Made by a program: the position numbers and the translations under genes
Part shown: positions 1 through 4,830 of the stretch, piece after piece
How positions within the stretch are numbered: the stretch's first letter is position 1
How the letters are laid out: each line of letters begins with the position of its first letter
Notes under the pieces: model-generated
What the model saw: only the letters and a program-made list of their open reading frames with translations
The model's database searches: none
Told to the model about the DNA's origin: nothing
Assembly: GCA_030430725.1 (NCBI GenBank)
Contig: JAUIKP010000292.1
Location: 1-5,026, forward strand
Source: Nitrospiria bacterium
Lineage (GTDB): Bacteria; Nitrospirota; Nitrospiria; Nitrospirales; UBA8639
Direction of reading: 5' to 3'
DNA: 5,026 nucleotides

Positions 1-17
1 ATTACTATAAAGGAAAT

Positions 18-150
18 CCTGGGTTATGGGGAAGCTGGTAAAAACCCTGGGATCCTTTATCCAAGAAAACCCGGGACAGTTGAGACAAGGACGCAAAGCC
101 GGCTATTGAAAAACTATCCCGCTAGGGATCACATTCGGGCCAATCTCACA
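18..150 (+). promoter_or_regulatory. Possible remnant of a cyclic-di-GMP-I (GEMM) riboswitch
   Basis: Positions 90-100 read GACGCAAAGCC, the most conserved block of the cyclic-di-GMP-I riboswitch family, preceded by AAACC at about 67-71. Upstream lie competing short inverted repeats: GGGTT at 21-25 can pair with AACCC at 43-47, and CCTGGG at 46-51 with CCCGGG at 70-75. I cannot find the expected 3' helix with its tetraloop receptor and closing strand, so this is at best a decayed or divergent element; an 11-base match could be chance. The next reading frame is the HicB-like fragment at 217, which is not a typical target of this riboswitch. Confidence 0.2.
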
Positions 151-216
151 TGTTTTGATAACATCCTGGGGATCTCACAGTTCATCGCAAACTGTTCGGC
201 GAAAAAAGGGGAATCC

Positions 217-333
217 ATGAAAGGTGAATGCACAGTGATTATTGAACCTGCTCCCGAGGGCGGTTACCGGATCATTTGTCTGCAGGTTCCTGGCGCAAGC
301 GAACGGGGTTTGCTTAACGATAGTCGCAGGTGA
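217..333 (+). pseudogene. HicB-like antitoxin, truncated 5' fragment
   Basis: HicB proteins are antitoxins that neutralise the HicA mRNA interferase, with a small N-terminal alpha/beta domain (UPF0150). This ATG has a strong ribosome site, AGGGGA at 207-212, four bases upstream, so I prefer it over the in-frame TTG at 106. The 38 residues begin MKGECTVIIEPAPEGGY and run through VPGASERG, matching the family pattern of a first strand, a glycine-tyrosine turn and the PG(A/C) loop. The frame stops at TGA 331-333, where the family would go on for about 30 or more residues into a helix. A degenerate repeat starts eight bases later, so the rest was probably lost by recombination. No hicA-like frame adjoins it. 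The family call rests on this short N-terminal pattern; a small intact protein is less likely. Confidence 0.5.
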
Positions 334-340
334 TCCTGCA

Positions 341-425
341 CCCCCCTCCATTTCAAAATATTCACTCTCAAAGAACGCCCCAAACATTCTTGACATATTG
401 AAGGCTTTCCTCAAGAATCTCTGGT
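341..425 (+). repeat. Degenerate dispersed repeat, copy A
   Basis: The segment starts with six C and contains AAACATTCTTGACATATT at 382-399. It resembles 2843-2928 in the same orientation. Over the best 32 bases (368-399 against 2868-2899) I count 25 identities without gaps; beyond that the match needs small gaps and fades by about 425. It begins just after the stop of the HicB-like fragment. No open frame explains it. It could be a decayed insertion-sequence end or another intergenic repeat. Confidence 0.4.
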
Positions 426-887
426 TTTCATAATTGGTTTGCCAATGACTTGCTCGAAGGCAGGGACAACCCGTCTGCCGTGTTCAGCCCAGTCAGGCGT
501 ACGAACCGTTCAGGAAGCGTTGGGCCCGACGTTAATATGACCATAATTTTCACCAATGGTCTGAGCAAAGGAGATAACGGGGTGAAGGGTCCGATCGATG
601 TTCTGTAAACCGTATTATACAGGCCGTATAAGTCGTCAACTCAATGCGTTTCAGCCAACGCCCACATAACAGTTCGCGTCATCAGAGCCGTGACGCATGA
701 ATGAAAGTGTGGATAAAGTGGGTTATGCGTGTTTGATGGGCCATCGAAAGGTGTGGGTGAGCGGTCAGGTGGACAGCGTCCGCCTCTAGAACCGCTCATC
801 AGCTGTCTACGGCGACCGAACTCGCGGCTAAAACAGATGGGACTCTTGCGCTCAACTCCGTAGTATGTCCTGTTATGTGACAATAAG
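426..887. other. Gene-free stretch with inverted repeats
   Basis: I recognise no gene here. Short open frames occur on both strands (for example minus strand about 430-640), but they lack a start with a ribosome site and match no family I know. Two structures stand out. CACATAACAG at 663-672 is a perfect inverted copy of CTGTTATGTG at 870-879, and GCGTCA at 676-681 pairs with TGACGC at 691-696 around a nine-base loop. A third related element, GTTATG, lies at 722-727. The second arm ends eight bases before the DUF3024 start codon. Confidence 0.4.
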
Positions 888-1235
888 ATGGCGCTAAACG
901 ATCTTGAACGGAAGAGAATCGAAAAAACAGTGGGAGTATTTGTCGAGAAACTTCGGCCCCCACCTCCTATTCGGTCCCAACTTGATTTCGGATTTCGTGT
1001 CACGGGACAAAGCATCGAATTATTCGAGATCCGCCCACAATGGAACAAGCCGGAGATCAAGCATGAAAGCTCCTTCGCGAAAGCTACCTTCGTGCAAGCG
1101 CAAGGCATCTGGAAGGTCTATTGGATGCGGGCCGATCTGAAATGGCATCGCTACGAACCCGTTCCCGAAGTCTCCGCTATCGAGAATTTTCTCACCGTAG
1201 TAGAAAATGACGAGCACTCATGCTTCTTTGGCTAG
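888..1235 (+). CDS. DUF3024 family protein
   Basis: This 115-residue protein looks full length for DUF3024 (about 110-120 residues), a family of unknown function. Hallmarks are a proline-rich turn with RPPPPIR at 23-29, then LDFGFRV and SIELFEIRPQW (42-52), a central AKATFV (64-69), the aromatic core IWKVYWMRADLKWHRYEP (74-91), and the acidic C-terminal tail VENDEHSCFFG. There is no signal peptide or membrane segment, so it should be cytoplasmic. The start is preceded only by a weak AATAAG, so translation may be modest; no better in-frame start is visible. It stands alone on its strand, with a probable terminator about 105 bases after the stop. The family call is from the overall motif pattern; a biochemical role cannot be read from the sequence. 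Confidence 0.85.
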   Translation: MALNDLERKRIEKTVGVFVEKLRPPPPIRSQLDFGFRVTGQSIELFEIRPQWNKPEIKHESSFAKATFVQAQGIWKVYWMRADLKWHRYEPVPEVSAIENFLTVVENDEHSCFFG

Positions 1236-1341
1236 GCTTGCCACATATTTTGTCGATGTGGTTGATGGGCAGCGGTGTCTTGGTATCGCACGTTGGTCCC
1301 TGGCTTCTGGACGGTCGAGGGTGTTTTCCAAATAGAGGGTT

Positions 1342-1364
1342 AGTGTCCTTCTGGAGACTTTTTT
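1342..1364 (+). terminator. Probable Rho-independent terminator after the DUF3024 gene
   Basis: AGTGTCC (1342-1348) and GGAGACT (1353-1359) form a six-pair stem with one internal G-G mismatch around a TTCT loop, followed by six T (1359-1364). It would end plus-strand transcripts from the DUF3024 gene and insulate the antitoxin fragment at 1412. The mismatch makes it only moderately strong. Confidence 0.45.
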
Positions 1365-1411
1365 GGGTCTTTGATCCACGCTTTTCTGATTGACCTTAAG
1401 GATTTCTGATC

Positions 1412-1522
1412 ATGTTCAAAATAGTCCCACTCCCCCCTTCAGGATTCGACGATCTCTCTGTCGAGGAACAAATTGATTTCAGTCAATCCCTCTGGGATCG
1501 GATTGCATCCACCCCTGAGTGA
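1412..1522 (+). pseudogene. Addiction-module antitoxin (Unstab_antitox / TIGR02574-like), 5' fragment
   Basis: This family comprises small antitoxins of RelE/ParE-type toxins, usually about 70-80 residues. The ATG is preceded by AAGGA at 1398-1402 with a nine-base spacer. The 36-residue frame contains LPPSGFDDLSVEEQIDF and then SLWDRIASTPE, the family's first helix (LSVEER...LVEALWDSIA) and the following TPE. It ends at TGA 1520-1522, and that stop lies in sequence shared with the 3' end of uvrA: GAGTGACTGAGGG at 1517-1529 recurs at 4870-4882. The second half of the antitoxin and any partner toxin are missing, and antisense uvrA sequence replaces them. The 5' control region seems intact, so a short peptide could still be made; I treat it as a truncated gene. 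Confidence 0.6.
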
Positions 1523-1910
1523 CTGAGGGTTGTTGGCGATTGTTTTCGGAGTTCCTTCGTCCACGATGTGGCCGCCGGATTCGCTGCCGCCCGGTCCCAG
1601 ATCGATTATCCAGTCTGCACATTTGATGACGTCCAGGTGTTGCTCTACTATCGGGACTGTCTTGTTTTCTTCAACAAGTTGACTCAACATCGTTAACAGC
1701 CGCGTAATATCTTCCAGGTGCAGTCCACGCCCTGGTTCGTCTAAGACTTAGGGCATGCCTTTGAAACGAGAATTTTCCCGTTGTGGCACCGTGGCAATGG
1801 TTGTTCTCCGTAATTTTTGAGCTTGTGAGTTTTCCCTCCCGACAAGTTTGTGGTTGGTTGTCCAAATCGCAGATATTCCAACCTCGTTTCTCTAATAATT
1901 GCGAATCAAG
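1517..1910 (-). pseudogene. uvrA: uvrA 3'-region relic (excinuclease ABC subunit A)
   Basis: UvrA is the ATP-binding damage-recognition subunit of the UvrABC excision nuclease. On the minus strand this segment gives, in order, EYLRFGQPTTNLSGGK (ABC signature region, normally LSGGE, codons at 1834-1845), a Walker B VLDEP at 1733-1747, then [31 protein letters not shown], and GHIVDEGTP up to NPQSL. It is clearly dead: the signature and Walker B parts are in different frames, an in-frame TAA lies at 1748-1750 next to VLDEP, and another frame change is likely near 1880. The last codons of uvrA are absent and the antitoxin fragment abuts instead. By eye, about 80% of bases match the copy at 4870-5026. 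The upstream boundary near 1910 is approximate. Everything N-terminal is missing. Confidence 0.85.
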
Positions 1911-1990
1911 GGTGTAATCGACAATAAACCTCTCATGGTTGGTTTGCTGCCGTGTTGATGCAATTTTTGAATATGGGTGATATAACCATG

Positions 1991-2019
1991 TTGAAAATCT
2001 AGTCAGGTCATACTATAGT
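1991..2019 (+). promoter_or_regulatory. Sigma-70-type promoter of the Phd/VapB-VapC operon
   Basis: TTGAAA at 1991-1996 (-35) and TATAGT at 2014-2019 (-10) are 17 bases apart, the optimal spacing. The predicted transcription start is near 2026, at the centre of the adjoining palindrome, about 32 bases before the antitoxin start codon. Confidence 0.55.
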
Positions 2020-2033
2020 GACTAGACTAGTCA
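2019..2033 (+). promoter_or_regulatory. Palindromic operator for autoregulation of the toxin-antitoxin operon
   Basis: TGACTAG-A-CTAGTCA is a perfect 15-bp palindrome centred on 2026, touching the last base of the -10 element and covering the likely transcription start. A third half-site, CTAGTCA, lies at 1999-2005 between -35 and -10. Phd/VapB antitoxins typically bind such palindromes alone or with toxin to repress their own operon, so this is the probable operator. Binding itself is inferred. Confidence 0.55.
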
Positions 2034-2057
2034 TAAGTATACAAAATGAGGCCATCG

Positions 2058-2351
2058 ATGAAGACGACACCTGTATCAGAATTGAAGGCGACCTTAAGTG
2101 AGCAGTTGGCGAGAGTGAAGGCGGGAGAAGAGGTGGTGGTCACCGAACGGGGGAGGCCCATCGCGAAAATTGTCCCTCTCTCCAATGAACCCATGGGGCT
2201 CTCCGCCCATATGTCGGAATTGGCCAGAAATGGGCTGATCCGTCTGGGGACAGGAAAAATTTCAAAAGATATCTGGAAACTTCCTCGTCCGGTTGATAAG
2301 CGAGGCCAAGCCTCAAAGGCCCTGTTGGATGAACGGGAACAGGGGAGATGA
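2058..2351 (+). CDS. vapB: Phd/YefM-type (VapB) antitoxin
   Basis: The protein is the labile DNA-binding antitoxin of a type II module; it would neutralise the PIN toxin encoded next and repress the operon. With the start at 2058 it has 97 residues and begins MKTTPVSELKATLSEQLARV, then AGEEVVVTERGRPIAKIVPL (about 22-41), the classic Phd/YefM N-terminal dimerisation and DNA-binding domain. The residues after about 45 are the variable toxin-binding tail. I chose ATG 2058 over ATG 2046 because GAGG at 2048-2051 is six bases ahead of it and overlaps the earlier start, and because family members begin at this MKT. The stop overlaps the toxin start by four bases (ATGA), indicating translational coupling. 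A promoter and palindromic operator lie just upstream. The family call is firm; which toxin it neutralises is inferred from position. Confidence 0.85.
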   Translation: MKTTPVSELKATLSEQLARVKAGEEVVVTERGRPIAKIVPLSNEPMGLSAHMSELARNGLIRLGTGKISKDIWKLPRPVDKRGQASKALLDEREQGR

Positions 2352-2770
2352 AGTTTTGGGATACTTCGGCACTCTTGCCCTTATGTGTGAAAGAGCCCCA
2401 AAGCGAGAAGATTCAGAACCTGGTCCAGCAAGATGGTGATCTGGTTGTCTGGTGGGCAGCGTTGATTGAAGGTTATTCGGCATTGGCTCGTCTTCGACGA
2501 GAGCAAGTTTTGACTGATGGGGAAGAACTTCAGGCACGGCAATTGTTCCTGCGATTGAGCAGCCAATGGACGGAAGTTAGGCCCAGTAACCTTGTTCGCG
2601 ACCAAGCGTCGCGTGTCCTGCTTCTTCATCCCCTTCGGGCAGCCGATGCCCTGCAGATGGCTGCTGCGCTCGTCTGGGCCGGCAGTCAAATTCCAAGCCT
2701 CGAATTTGTCTGCCTCGATCATCGGTTGCGGGAAGCCGCCGCCCGTGAAGGATTTCAAGTCATTCCGTGA
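2348..2770 (+). CDS. vapC: PIN-domain ribonuclease toxin (VapC family)
   Basis: VapC toxins are magnesium-dependent PIN-fold ribonucleases that cut specific RNAs, often tRNA or rRNA, when freed from antitoxin. The 140-residue length is typical. The acidic metal-binding residues are all visible: D5 in FWDTSALL, E41 in ALIEGYSAL, D100 in LRAADALQMAAAL and D124 in VCLDHRLREAA, so the enzyme should be active. The start ATG overlaps the antitoxin stop and sits directly behind AGGGGAG (2341-2347); this spacing is very short, so translation probably depends on ribosomes arriving from the antitoxin gene. There is no signal or membrane segment. No terminator is obvious after the stop. It is the only complete toxin-antitoxin pair here, between relics of two other antitoxins and uvrA. 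The RNA target cannot be told from sequence. Confidence 0.88.
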   Translation: MKFWDTSALLPLCVKEPQSEKIQNLVQQDGDLVVWWAALIEGYSALARLRREQVLTDGEELQARQLFLRLSSQWTEVRPSNLVRDQASRVLLLHPLRAADALQMAAALVWAGSQIPSLEFVCLDHRLREAAAREGFQVIP

Positions 2771-3142
2771 AACAGGATATTCCCGGAGCCTGCCCACCTG
2801 CCTGACATTTAGTAGAAACCGGTGAGTGAGTAACAACGTTGGCCCCCCTCTATCCTAAACCCTTCGCTCAATGAGCATCCAAAACATTGGTGACATATTT
2901 CGCTCGTTATTCAACAATTCTTTCCAGTCACCGATCTTTTTCCTTCATGGCTACTGGTGTGGCTGACCAGTGAAGAACTGCAAGACTAAGGTGAGAGCAA
3001 CCAAGCTAAATTTTTTCTCCATGTCTTTCATCGTGGCCCTGTGGCTGTCTGAAGGCCCTATTGAATGGGTTCTTATAGGGACAGAACATAGAAGATTCGG
3101 CTCTTATGCGGAACCGTCTAAATATTGTTAGGCAGTAAGTGC
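2771..3142. other. Gene-free interval after the VapC gene
   Basis: No gene is recognisable between the toxin and the next start. It contains repeat copy B (2843-2928) and a perfect six-pair hairpin (ACTGGT 2953-2958 with ACCAGT 2966-2971, seven-base loop, no T run). GTCTAA at about 3115-3120 can pair with TTAGGC at 3128-3133 just before the next gene. GTTAGGC at 3127-3133 fits the GTTRRRY core of integron recombination sites, but no matching upstream half was found. Confidence 0.4.
2843..2928 (+). repeat. Degenerate dispersed repeat, copy B
   Basis: This is the same-orientation partner of copy A at 341-425. It opens with six C at 2843-2848 and contains AAACATTGGTGACATATT at 2882-2899, differing from copy A at only two of these 18 positions. 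It starts 72 bases after the VapC stop. Both copies therefore lie downstream of antitoxin or toxin genes. No coding explanation is visible. Confidence 0.4.
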
Positions 3143-3739
3143 ATGCACTCGATGATTTCGCTTGAGAGGTTTCAACTAATCCGGGAACGTCATGGCCATT
3201 ACGCAAGCTGGGCGGTGTGGGCGGTACAGGGCAAAAAACCCAAAGACAGTATTGCGGATCTCAACGTCTTCGACCCTCAAATGAACCCAGAGTTGCTGCA
3301 AACGCTCTTTGGAGGTTTTGTCTTCCTCGGTCTAAATATTTCCAGAAGAGTCGAGCGAGTTTTTGGCAACTTTCATGACGCTAGGCCGATAGCCACTGAC
3401 TACAAAATTCGGGCAGCTATTTACGGTACGCGATTTTGGGGCTCGTACCTAACCGACATCATCAAGGATTTCGAGCAGAAAGTGTCCGACAAGGTGATGA
3501 GCTATTTGAAAGCGAACCCATCCTTTGAACAGCACAATATCGCACTACTACGACAGGAGCTCTCTGACCTAGGCGCTGAACAGCCTGTACTTATAGCTTT
3601 TGGGAAAGACGCTGAAAAAATTGCGAGACGGAATCTAGCCAATGAATTTGAGATCGTAGGAATACCGCACTATGCCAAGTACCTTTCGGCTGAGGCATAC
3701 CGAACAGAAGTGAATGAGATTCTCGCCGTTTTGCCCTAG
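3143..3739 (+). CDS. Conserved-looking protein of unknown function
   Basis: I cannot assign a named family. The predicted protein is about 198 residues, soluble, with no signal or membrane segment. Notable blocks are RHGHYASWAVWA near the N-terminus, FVFLGLNISRRVERVFGNFHDARP in the middle, IYGTRFWGSYLTDIIKDF, and PVLIAFGKDAEKIARRN followed by VGIPHYAKYLSAEAYRTEV. The hydrophobic strand ending in GLNIS, a conserved-looking NFH and a later LIAFG strand suggest an alpha/beta fold like uracil-DNA glycosylase-type proteins; that is only an impression. Starts at TTG 3125, ATG 3143 and ATG 3152 are all in frame; no ribosome site is strong, and AGG (3130-3132) is ten bases ahead of ATG 3143. ATG 3152 is equally plausible. 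The gene shares a strand with the FRG gene 206 bases downstream, so both could serve one system; this is inference. Confidence 0.7.
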   Translation: MHSMISLERFQLIRERHGHYASWAVWAVQGKKPKDSIADLNVFDPQMNPELLQTLFGGFVFLGLNISRRVERVFGNFHDARPIATDYKIRAAIYGTRFWGSYLTDIIKDFEQKVSDKVMSYLKANPSFEQHNIALLRQELSDLGAEQPVLIAFGKDAEKIARRNLANEFEIVGIPHYAKYLSAEAYRTEVNEILAVLP

Positions 3740-3825
3740 AAATCGGGCGGAACAAAGGCATGCAAAGAGCACGTGATTCGGCTGAAATTGAAACAACTTA
3801 ACTGGCGCCTACCTAGTGATGCTGC

Positions 3826-3846
3826 ACAGAGTCCGGGGCTGGAACC
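3826..3846 (+). repeat. Short repeat shared with 4769-4789
   Basis: Seventeen of 21 bases match 4769-4789 in the same orientation, beginning with the identical nine bases ACAGAGTCC. Weaker similarity may continue for about 25 bases. Both copies follow the stop codon of an unknown-function gene; the second lies next to the uvrA 3' end. Confidence 0.3.
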
Positions 3847-3900
3847 GCACACCCGCCACCTGCGGGAGCCGAACGCTCGGCTACAATTGAGGAGCCCTGG
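3833..3900 (+). other. Structured spacer: predicted three-way junction
   Basis: CCGGGGCT (3833-3840) can pair with AGCCCTGG (3893-3900) in eight pairs including one G-T wobble. Inside are two perfect, directly adjoining hairpins: CCCGC/GCGGG (3852-3856 with 3862-3866, loop CACCT) and AGCCGA/TCGGCT (3867-3872 with 3877-3882, loop ACGC). No T run follows, so it is not a simple terminator. It could be a structured 5' leader of the FRG gene, a small RNA or a DNA hairpin element; the sequence does not decide. It is much more GC-rich than the FRG gene. Confidence 0.4.
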
Positions 3901-3945
3901 CCAGCCATTCAGCAGCGGACTAATTTATGAATTACCACGGAGCCG

Positions 3946-4722
3946 ATGCGTGCAATGAACACTCAAACCATTTCAAGTTGGAAATCATGGAAGGAAGAAA
4001 TTGGACGTCTTCGTGAGCAAGATTCGATTGGAAATAACGAAGAAGAGTATGTCTCGCCTCTATTGTTTCGTGGGCATAAATGCGCCAGCTGGCGGCTTGA
4101 GTCTACCTTTGAAAGAAGAGGCGCAGATTTTCCATCTATTGAAGAGTATGGGGATACTCTAAAAGAAACAAAAAATGCATTTGAATCGTATACCGGATAC
4201 AAGTGGGATACTGTTTTTATGCATAGGGAGTCACCTTCACCCCCGGAAGATTTTGAGTTCATGGTTTATCTTCGCCACCATGGATTTCCTACACCCATCT
4301 TAGATTGGACTAGATCACCATATGTGGCCTCTTTTTTCGCTTTTCAGGAACATGGCCCAGAGAAAGAAATTTCGATTTACTCATTTCGGGAATATCTTGG
4401 TGCCGGAAAGGGGGGATTTACGGGAGAATCAAGGATTGTCGGGTGTGGCCCAAACATCAAAACCCACCGGCGGCATTATGTGCAGCAGTCTGAATATACT
4501 TTCTGCAGAAAGAAAGTTAATGATAAATGGTATTACAGTAGTCACGAAGATGCGTTGGCATTTGCCAATGGCAGACAGGATGTGGCAACAAAGTATGTTC
4601 TACCGGCATGCATTAGAAATGAGGCACTCGCTGATTTGGATTCAATGAACATTAATGCTTATTCCTTATTTGGATCAGAGGAAGGGCTGGCAGAGATGAT
4701 AGCCAACAGGACCTATGGATAA
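3946..4722 (+). CDS. FRG domain-containing protein
   Basis: The FRG domain (named for its Phe-Arg-Gly motif) is found in bacterial and phage proteins, often on mobile DNA; its biochemical role is not settled. The 258-residue protein shows the motif in LLFRGHKCASWRLEST (FRG at 41-43), the hallmark YLRHHGFPTPILDWTRSP (108-125, with LDWT at 119-122), a following hydrophobic run YVASFFAF, and YVQQSEYTF (178-186), matching the usual Q-G/S-x-F-T end of the domain. It has no signal or membrane segment. ATG 3946 has GGAG (3939-3942) only three bases ahead, while ATG 3955 is 12 bases from it, so either may be used. The gene is visibly more AT-rich than the toxin-antitoxin and uvrA regions, a sign of transfer. 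It may act with the gene at 3143, but no direct evidence shows that. Confidence 0.85.
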   Translation: MRAMNTQTISSWKSWKEEIGRLREQDSIGNNEEEYVSPLLFRGHKCASWRLESTFERRGADFPSIEEYGDTLKETKNAFESYTGYKWDTVFMHRESPSPPEDFEFMVYLRHHGFPTPILDWTRSPYVASFFAFQEHGPEKEISIYSFREYLGAGKGGFTGESRIVGCGPNIKTHRRHYVQQSEYTFCRKKVNDKWYYSSHEDALAFANGRQDVATKYVLPACIRNEALADLDSMNINAYSLFGSEEGLAEMIANRTYG

Positions 4723-4725
4723 GAT

Positions 4726-4750
4726 TCCTAACAAACAGTTTCAATTGGTG
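4726..4750 (+). other. attC-like 5' half-site after the FRG gene
   Basis: Three bases after the FRG stop, TCCTAACAAACAG followed by TTTCAATTGG resembles the left half of integron attC sites (CTAAC core, short spacer, then TCAA...GG). Its CCTAAC is the reverse complement of GTTAGG at 3127-3132. I cannot find the matching right half with a GTTAGG core before uvrA, so a complete site is not present in recognisable form. Confidence 0.25.
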
Positions 4751-4768
4751 GTCCGCAAGCCTCGCTAA

Positions 4769-4789
4769 ACAGAGTCCTGAGCTGGGACT
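4769..4789. repeat. Short repeat with hairpin downstream of uvrA
   Basis: This is the second copy of the 21-base repeat at 3826-3846. It contains an inverted repeat, AGTCCT (4773-4778) with GGGACT (4784-4789), six pairs including one wobble around a five-base loop. Read on the minus strand it lies about 40 bases past the uvrA stop and is followed by CTGTTTAG, so it might be a weak uvrA terminator, but the T run is poor. Confidence 0.3.
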
Positions 4790-4830
4790 ACTCTTCCACC
4801 GCCAGGGTCGACCAAAATTCTACGACATAC

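Noticed and set aside
430..646. Minus-strand frame of about 70 codons without a stop
   Set aside because: It has no ATG with a ribosome site near its beginning and no recognisable family pattern; alternative frames look equally protein-like.
641..1108. Long minus-strand open frame (155 codons)
   Set aside because: Its 5' part is antisense to the DUF3024 gene and shows a low-complexity, arginine- and proline-rich translation without family features; the rest is non-coding.
1439..1516. Minus-strand continuation of the uvrA relic after NPQSL
   Set aside because: The codons after NPQSL do not match the UvrA end; they are the reverse complement of the antitoxin fragment, so the relic stops at about 1517.
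2381..2836. Minus-strand open frame opposite vapC (151 codons)
   Set aside because: It is antisense to a well-supported PIN-domain gene and its translation shows no recognisable domain.
2953..2971. Hairpin ACTGGT/ACCAGT as a vapC terminator
   Set aside because: It is about 180 bases after the stop and no T run follows on either strand.
3833..3903. tRNA-like stretch ending in CCA
   Set aside because: The outer stem and CCA end recall an acceptor stem, but there is no T-arm with a GTTCRA loop, no proper anticodon arm and no D-arm, on either strand.
3773..3958. Small plus-strand GTG frame between the two unknown genes
   Set aside because: No ribosome site, and the translation simply reads through the hairpins of the structured spacer; it also overlaps the FRG start.
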